Source: Beta vulgaris subsp. vulgaris
Lineage: Eukaryota > Streptophyta > Magnoliopsida > Caryophyllales > Amaranthaceae
NCBI RefSeq assembly: GCF_026745355.1
Contig: NC_079207.1
Coordinates: 38,274,421-38,338,420, forward strand
Length of the DNA: 64,000 nt
Direction: 5' to 3'
A program made the translations under genes and the position numbers. Below are positions 57,675 to 64,000 of this stretch, piece after piece; the stretch's first letter is position 1, and each line of letters begins with the position of its first letter. Below the pieces are notes generated by a model. It did no database searches, was not told where the DNA came from, and saw only the letters and a program-made list of their open reading frames with translations.

Positions 57675-59475
57675 TCAAAGAAAGAAAAAGAAAAGAAGTA
57701 AACAAAAGTCTTGTTCCTCGAAAAGGAAACGAGAACTAAGAACTAAGAAAGGGAAGGGGGATGGTGTTCCTAACAACTCTTCTTCGACCACATCCTCCAG
57801 TTTCTTCATTACTTCACCATGATTTGCATCAACTCGCTCCTTCAACTCCTCCAAGGCTAGGGCCATAGTTTCCATCTTCTTTTGTTGCTCAATCACCGTA
57901 TCACTTTGAATCTTCATAAGACCCATCATTTTGTCAGTTTTAGCATCCAATGTCCAGTGTAGGTGATTATAGAATTTTATCATGTGTGTGCAGAAGACAA
58001 CATCTTTACCCAGCCACAGTCATCCGGAGAACTTGTTCTCCACCCTTGGAACCAGAGAGAGTAGGGTTTGTGGAGGAACTGGAGTGGGTTGGATTAAAGG
58101 ACCATCAGTTCCGGGAGTGGAAACAGATGGAGAGGTGTTGTAAATGGGGGAGAAAGGTGGTGTTGGTGGAAGAGTTGTAGAGGTGGAAGAAAAAGGGTTA
58201 GGTCCAGTTAACTCATCCTTATTCTGTTCAAAACTGGAAGGAACAGAAAAGGATGAGGGAGAGATAGAGGTTAGTTTTGTGAAAGGAACATAAAGTTTTG
58301 GAAATGGTGGTGGAGTGGGTTCCTTGAGAGTGGGGTGTTCCTGTTCCTCCGCATCAGAAAGGACTAAAGGGGAGTCCTTGTTGGAAGGAACAGAGGCAGA
58401 ATGAGCTATTTTCAATCGAGTGCTCTACCTCACTCTCTTAGGAACAGGAGGACTAGGCTTCTTGGCTATGTGTTTACGCCTCTTTGGTTTAGGTTCCTCC
58501 GGTGTAGGAATTGGTTCCTCCAGAATAACATCATCATCTAGTTCCTCAATAACTACCTTAGACAATTTCCTCTTACTAGAGGAACTGGGAGTTGTTCTCC
58601 CTTGAATGAGTACTCCTTCTTGGACAGAAAGATCCAATCCATTAAGAGTTTTCTCATTCAAGATTTCCCTTACTTAACTCCTAAAGTAGGCCATCCAGTT
58701 AGTCTCACTTCAAAGTGATGAAGGAGAGATGTAATCAAGGCTCCATAACCAATAACACAGTGATTCTCATACAGTGGGTAAGATGTTGGATAAAGAGAGA
58801 AGGGAAGTTGTTTTATGTGGTGGTCTAAACAGAACATGTAGCACATGTCCAAGAGACCCACTTCATTCCTCTTTTCAGTGCGAGGAATGAGTGCTCCCAC
58901 ACTAAGATTGAACAAGATTTTGTAAGTGGAGAGAGTAGGTTATGATTTATCTTGTTCTGACCAGCAGTTCCTCCAAATAATTCAACAATTTTATCCTGAG
59001 GAAAATTAGGGAAAGAAACAGTTCTTTCCTTTAAAATACAAATATGTTCCTTTGCAAGGAACTTCCCAAACTTTCCCAATGTGGCTTGATTAAACTTAAT
59101 TTTCTTTCCCCTAACTTCAGTTGTGCAAAGACCATCAATATTGGTAAAATTCGCACAGAATTCATCCATTGCTAAAGGAACAAGTGCATTGTTAAATGCA
59201 AATTCAAATAAGAATTCCATACCCTGTTCCTTTAGAATGTTTGTTAATTCATGAAATTTACTTTATTTGCCCATTCTAGATCTACAAAAAACCTAGCACA
59301 TACCTGATTCGCTTCTTTCAACCCGTTTCTTGGAAGAAGAAGAACAGTTCCTTTGGAAGGAACAGAGTGACATTCTTCTTCCCCCTGAGTTTGTTCCGGG
59401 GTTTCTTTCTTCATCATCTTCCCCTATTAATTTTCTTCTCGCATGCTCCTTCTTGGAGATTCTAATTTTGCTCAT
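57675..59475 (-). pseudogene. Additional ORF (aORF) of the truncated SIRE-type element
   Basis: Begins MSKIRISKKEHARRKLIGED at 59475, basic then acidic. A 'plant putative transposon protein'-like domain follows (EFLFEFAFNNALVPLAM, CTTEVRGKKIKFNQATL, LLDMCYMFCLDHHIKQLP; about 59220-58670). Next come a Pro/Glu/Lys-rich region (EPIPTPEEPKPKRRK, about 58490) and a Ser/Pro-rich region (58415-58020). A C-terminal coiled coil ends it (MMGLMKIQSDTVIEQQKKM and ALEELKERVDANHGEVM, about 57930-57790). Frame breaks occur near 59300, 58850, 58665, 58420 and 57990. The order matches 32472-33836. I do not recognise an enzymatic motif, signal peptide or membrane segment; the role in the retrotransposon cycle is unknown. 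Confidence 0.65.
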
Positions 59476-60159
59476 TTATGGGTGTTTCTTGATTTGGTCG
59501 ATTTCTAGGGTTTTGGTAGGAGAAGGAGATTTTCCATTTTAGAGGAGTGGAATTTTTGAGTTGGAAAAGGAGAATTTCGTGAGTGTTCTTGCCATGATGT
59601 GAAGTAGATTGGGTTTTATGGGTTGTGAAGAGGTGTGAGAGTTTCGTTAATGGCGAAGATGAAAGGTTGGAGGAACACGGTTTCTAAATGATGAATTAAA
59701 GAGGGAAGTTGCATGTAACATGTTTTGACACGCGGGAAAAAATAAACAAATAAAAGAAAAAGAAAAAAACGATAAATGAGAATCAAGATTTAATTAAATC
59801 TGATTCCTAATTTTTGGGATTTTTTTCGGATTTTTCGAATTTTTATGAGTTTTAATTTTTGGAAGAAAATAAATGCTAAGGAACTTGTGCTATAGGAACA
59901 ACTAATGCTACATATCAATGTTCTTCATATCATGCATGTTTCTTTACCTTAGGAACAGTAAGGGGAGTATTATGTGACATTTGTGAGTTGTTTAATTCTT
60001 TGAATTCATGTTTATGTTTTGTAACATTCTCAATTTGCAATGGTCTTAGGCAATTAAACACAATTATTTTTTAGCACACAAAGTCACTCAAATTGATTCA
60101 GACATGGGGGAATGACATAGGAACAATCACTTAATTTTTATTAATCCTAACTCAAGCCT
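59476..60159. other. Non-coding stretch between pol and aORF
   Basis: Minus-strand leader side of the aORF: purine/pyrimidine biased, with ttgtgaagaggtgtgagag-type sequence. It parallels 31930-32470 of the other SIRE-type element. No gene. Confidence 0.5.
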
Positions 60160-60712
60160 TAATTTTTCATATCTATCTCTTTGTAAAGGCTTAGTTAGTA
60201 TATCAGCAATCTGGTTCTCAGTTTGACAAAACTCAAGTTTAATCAAACCTTTTTCAACATTTTCTTTAGAAAGTGATGTCTGATATGTATATGTTTAACT
60301 CTGAATGATGCACTGGATCTTTAGAAATACTAATAGCACTAGTATTATCACAATAAATAGGAACACAATCAAAGTTTATTCCATAGTCACTAAGTTGTTG
60401 TTTTTATCCAAAGCATTTGGAGCAACATGCAGCGCTGCTAATATTCTGCTTCAGCAGTGGATAAAGCAACTGTTTTTGTTTCTTGGTACTCCAAGAAACT
60501 AAACTATGACTAAGGAATTGTCCATACCTGAGGTGCTTTTCCTTTTACAAGATCTCCAGCATAATCTGCATCTGCATATCCTTTTAGCTCGAATGTATCA
60601 CATCTTGGATAGTAGAGTCCAAGATCATATGTTCCTTTAAGATATCTAAGAATTCTCTTCACGGCAGTAAGGTGAGACTCTTTTGGATTTGCTTGAAATC
60701 TAGCACACAAAC
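60160..60712 (-). pseudogene. RT/RNase H remnant of the truncated SIRE-type element
   Basis: CGLCARFQANPKESHLTAV, ILRYLKGTYDLGLYYPRCD and GYADADYAGDLVKGKA (60715-60545), then RNase H motifs in changing frames (ALSTAEAE-like near 60455, CDNTSAISISKDPVHHS near 60350, NQIADILTKPL near 60190). Many small indels. Confidence 0.82.
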
Positions 60713-61543
60713 CACATCTGAGTTGGACGGGAACAATATTAAAGTTCAACAACTTAATTAGAAACTTATAACTGCAAGAGAACGGTTCATAGAGTTAGGG
60801 ATGTCAGTTAATTGGTTAAAAATCGAAAAATGAACGAAACCTAACCGAATTAATAATTTGGTTTGTTTTTTATTTAAATAAAAGCATGAGCGTAAGTTTT
60901 ACTTTCATTTTCTAAAACAATAAATAACTTCATAAGCAATTTCCAAGTTAACTACCACTAAATTGATCCAGCAAGATGGAGGAAGCCCCATCATAATCTC
61001 TCCATCTAATCTCTTGCCGTTTTCAAGGGAATAAAAAATGAAGAATATTAATGGTATTGAATCAGTCATGCATAATGATATGGTACATAAGGATTACGCA
61101 GATAATAATAAAATAGGGGGACGTGATAGAAATTTGCTAAAAAAAAAAGACATCAAAATGAGTAAAAATTAATTAGAAATGAGTAACAATGATATGATAC
61201 ACAAGAAGTTAACAAATGATAATGTTAGAGAACATGAAACAAGTTACTTAAAATGACATAAAAAGAATAAAAATGATACAAAAAACTTATAATAATGATA
61301 TTGTACATAAGGAGTTAACAAATGATAATAAAATAGGGGAAATATGCAATGTTTCTGAAAAAGGACATAAAATCTGTATAAATGACACATGGTTGACAAA
61401 TAATAGTAAAATGACACACAAATGAATAAGAATGATATGATACATAAGAAGTTGACAAATAATATTAAAATAGCAGAAAATTATACAAGTTTGCTAAAAA
61501 TGACATCAATTAGTAAAAAAAAACACGTAAATAATATGGTTTA
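60713..61543. repeat. AT-rich inverted-array element, second (partial) copy
   Basis: Matches 46787-47932 from acatctgagttgga to aataatatggttt, with an internal deletion of about 270 bp (joining at tatttaaataaaagcatgag). It holds the same four forward tandem units but not the reverse array. Confidence 0.88.
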
Positions 61544-61812
61544 GGGTGCGTTCTCCTCAACTTAAAAAATTAAGTTTCAGGTCCAATAAGTTCAGGTAAA
61601 TTCAGATAAGTTCAGATAAGTTGCAATAAGGTCCAATAAGAGCAATCAATAAGTTCCAATCAGGTCTAATAAGGTCAATTAAGTTCCAATCAGGTCTAAT
61701 AAGGTCCAATAAGTTCCAATAAGGTCCAATAAGGTCCAAATAGTCAATGTTTAATAAATATTTGTATTATTGTCCATTATGTTATTATTAGAATTTTAAT
61801 TACGGTTATTTC
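61544..61812. repeat. Short tandem repeat region
   Basis: After gggtgcgttctcctcaac, a possible MITE end, comes a run of about 10-bp units alternating aggtccaata, agttccaata and caggtctaat (61577-61745). No inverted partner of the start was found. Confidence 0.65.
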
Positions 61813-63131
61813 ACCAAATACCCCCGACAAATAAAATAATTCACAATATACCCTCAGTGTTTCAGAAATGCACCGTATACCCTTGAGTTTTCGTAAACGT
61901 GCACCAGATACCCTTTTCCTAACTTCCGTTAGCCCACCGTTAGCCCACCATTAGCATTATTTACCATTTTGCCATCATTAAACCCTAAACCTAATCTAAC
62001 CTAACCCTAATCGAAATCTAACCCTAACCCTTCCTCTAATCCTACCCCGAAACCCTTCCCCTTACCCTAACCCTAACTCTTTGGCAGCCCCCACCCCTAC
62101 CCCTTCCCCACCACCGACCTCCCCCACCCAGCCCCTACCCCTACCCCTCCCCCTCCCCTACCACCGACCTCCCCCACCCAGCCCTACCCCTACCCCTCCT
62201 CTCCCCACCACCGACCTCCCCCCACCCCCCTACCCCTCCCCCTCCCCCACCACCGACCTCCCCCCACCCCTGCGCATCCCACCGTCGGCCTCCCCTCACC
62301 TCTTCCCCGCTGATTTCCCCGCCCCTACCCCTCACCGCCGCTGCGCGTGCCGACCTCCCCACCCCCGTGCGTCCGTTCACCGCCCGACCTCCCCTCACCC
62401 CTTCCTCGTCGATTTTCCAGCCCGACCTTTTAAATTCCCCACCCCATCCCTCCCCTCCCCCTCGAACGCTAAACCCCCACCCATCCCCTTCGAACACCGA
62501 CGACCATGAAGCTCGAGAATAATGGCTGTGAAAATCGACGAGAATTAATGGCTGGGGAAATCGACGGGAATTAATGGCTAGGGAAATCGACGGGAAATCA
62601 AAGGGTGGCTGGGGAAATCGGCGAGAAATTCAAAGGGTTGTCAGGGGGGCTGGGGAAATCGACGGGGAGAGGGTAGGGGAACGGCAGTTGAGGGGAGGGG
62701 TGGGGGAGCAGCGGTGGAGGGGAGGGGTGGGGGAGCAACAGTGAAGGGGGGGGTGGGGCAGCGGCAGTGAAGGGGAGGGGAGGGAGTGGGGAGTGACAGT
62801 GGAGGGTAGGGGAGGGGGTGGGGGCCTGGGCTGGGGTGGAGGGGAAGGGGAGGGGTGGGGGCTGCCATGGTGTTAGGGTTAGGGGTGGGTTAGGGTTAGA
62901 GTTAGGGTTAGGGTTTATGCTTAAAGTTAGAGTTAGGGTTAGATTAGAATTAGGGTTTATGGTTAATAATGGCAAAATGGTAAATAAAGCTAACGGTGAG
63001 CTAACGGTGAGTTAACGGAAGTTGGGAAAAGGGTATCTGGTGCACGTTTTCGAAAACTCAAGGGTATACGGTGCATTTCTGAAACATTGAGGGTATATTG
63101 TAAATTTTTTTATTTGTCGGGGGTATTTGGT
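61813..63131. mobile_element. Foldback-like element with C-rich and G-rich arms
   Basis: Inverted arms of at least 240 bp: 61813-62060 (ACCAAATACCCCCGACAAAT ... GCACCAGATACCCTTTTCC) matches the complement of 62890-63131. Inside, the left arm becomes extremely C-rich (62085-62500, repeats of accgacctcccccaccc) and the right arm extremely G-rich (62640-62880, ggaggggaggggtgggggag), with a short centre (62510-62640) carrying three copies of aaatcgacggg.attaatggc. Degenerate CCCTAA repeats lie on both arms. No target duplication was found. The long proline-rich or glycine-rich ORFs here are composition artefacts. Confidence 0.8.
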
Positions 63132-63330
63132 AGGGCTGGCAGACAGATCAGGTCAGGTCGGGTTCGTGTTCGGGTCAGTTCAGGTTCAGGTCAAAAACCT
63201 CCAACCTGAACCTGACCCATTTAACTTTTCGGGTCAAATTGCTCAACCCTAACCTGATGTTTTCGGGTTCGGGTCAACCTGAATGTAACCTGATTTAACC
63301 CGAGTTTTTGATAATATTTTTTTTTATATT
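63131..63330. mobile_element. Probable hAT-type end with CGGGT repeats
   Basis: tagggctggcagacagatcagg followed by many copies of TCGGGT/TCAGGT in both orientations, a pattern common at ends of plant hAT-like elements. The other end is not in the window. Confidence 0.4.
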
Positions 63331-64000
63331 AAAACAAATTTTAACCAAATAAAAATCATAATTAAAAATCAATACAAGTAGCTTTTCAATTAAAAAACAA
63401 ATGCAAATTAGACATTTACAGCAAAAAAAAATCTATCAAAAGGATTCAAAAACAGAGCATCTTAAAAATAGAACATTAGAACCTGATCTGTTTCACTAAA
63501 TCAAGAACCACAAACACAAAGTTAACCAAGTTCATAGTTCCTACTTCAAAGTATTTTACAGATAGAAGTAGTTTACTGTATAAATATGTTACATTTAGCT
63601 ACAAAAAAATCTTTTTATAAGCAATCGTTCTCTTATATGTAGAGTCGATCTCGATCTCCTCTTCTACCTCTGAAGAAAGCACAATTAGCTCCTTCAAGTC
63701 TTCATCAACCATACTAACTGCAAAAACGAGAATGGTAGAAGAAGATAAGAAATATAGAAGGCATAAACTATAAAATACAGAATATAAAGTCATAATGAAA
63801 AAATACAAAAATTAAATTAAAAAATGAAGACATAACAAAAAAAGACAATCTATAAAATACATAATATAAATCATAACGAAAAAATACAAAAAAATAAATT
63901 AAAAAATGAAGACATAACAAAAAAAAAAACCCAGATCTAAACAAAGGCACAGAAAAAGTATTAGAAAAAACGCACAAAAATAAAGCACAACTTGAAAAAA
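63331..64000. other. AT-rich sequence with a tandem duplication and one small ORF
   Basis: 63766-63850 and 63851-63926 are tandem copies (tataaaatac.taatataaa ... gaagacataacaaaa). On the minus strand an acceptor-like TTTTTGCAG precedes a short open stretch (MVDEDLKELIVLSSEVEEE, about 63710-63600). I do not recognise it; it may be the end of an exon of the element that starts at 63131. Confidence 0.4.

Larger units (their letters stand above)
55839..60712 (-). mobile_element. Truncated SIRE-type Copia element with additional ORF
   Basis: Minus strand. From the right: an RT/RNase H remnant (60712 to about 60170), a non-coding stretch, the aORF (59475-57675), a polypurine tract (AAAAAGGAGGAAAT, about 57206-57219) and the 3' LTR (57205-55839). 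The 5' half (5' LTR to RT) is absent; the pol sequence stops at the boundary of the AT-rich array copy at about 60713. Confidence 0.82.

Noticed and set aside
61577..61745. CRISPR-like array
   Set aside because: Units are contiguous 10-mers without unique spacers, and the DNA is plant nuclear.
61980..62080. Interstitial telomere
   Set aside because: Repeats are degenerate CCCTAA hexamers on both arms, not the plant CCCTAAA array, and they are part of inverted arms.
62081..62509. Proline-rich protein (and matching glycine-rich ORFs on the other strand)
   Set aside because: Produced by the C-rich arm of the foldback element; mirrored at 62598-62975 by the G-rich arm; no signal peptide or conserved motif.

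Overview
This 64 kb window is AT-rich, intron-compatible plant nuclear DNA, almost certainly a eudicot. The evidence is Ty1/copia elements of the Tork and SIRE types, a Ty3/gypsy element, a plant L1-like LINE with DUF4283/CCHC ORF1 and a C-terminal RNase H, a tRNA-derived SINE, CACTA, hAT, Mutator and Tourist-like DNA elements, and one exon of an LPR-type plant multicopper oxidase. I cannot name the species. No bacterial, organellar or CRISPR features were seen. It reads as a heterochromatic, repeatedly nested transposon landscape, with only one piece of a recognisable host gene.

Layout. 1-6840: an old Copia element (minus strand) split in mid-codon by a younger Tork-like Copia (427-5574). 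7421-7623: a SINE with target-site duplications. 8992-9572: the multicopper oxidase exon. 10155-15113: a decayed short-LTR Copia. 15114-16190: a Copia gag-derived repeat. 18560-21830: a decayed Ty3/gypsy pol, interrupted by a complete non-autonomous CACTA element (19709-21147, TSD TCA). 23091-23710: a LINE remnant. 24195-36022: a second CACTA-like element that contains a SIRE-lineage Copia (25951-35563) and is flanked by 0.6 kb direct repeats. 36023-37830: a second copy of the gag-derived repeat, carrying a Tourist-like MITE (36828-37172). 38544-38726: a Mutator-type MITE. 39039-40449: a hAT element. 40480-46780: a LINE (minus strand). 46787-54200: an AT-rich element of inverted tandem arrays into which a Mutator-like element (48121-53659) has jumped. 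54520-55838: a probable CACTA-type end. 55839-60712: a truncated SIRE-lineage Copia (minus strand). 60713-61543: a second, partial copy of the AT-rich array element. 61813-63131: a C-rich/G-rich foldback element. 63131 onward: a probable hAT-type end and AT-rich sequence.

How the parts work together. Each element supplied its own mobilisation proteins: gag, protease, integrase and RT/RNase H for Copia and gypsy; endonuclease and RT for LINEs; a DDE transposase for the MULE. Nearly all are now broken by frameshifts. Most boundaries were fixed by exact target-site duplications: 9/9 bp for the MULE and the MULE-MITE, 8/8 for hAT, 3/3 for CACTA-1 and Tourist, 12/14 for the SINE.

The most interesting items are: the MULE with a second, convergent small gene (coiled coil plus C-terminal membrane helix); the 0.6 kb duplication flanking CACTA-2; the inverted-array AT-rich element present twice; an extra 3' ORF shared by the two SIRE-type elements; and a pattern of single-base deletions in young elements that may be sequencing error rather than biology.
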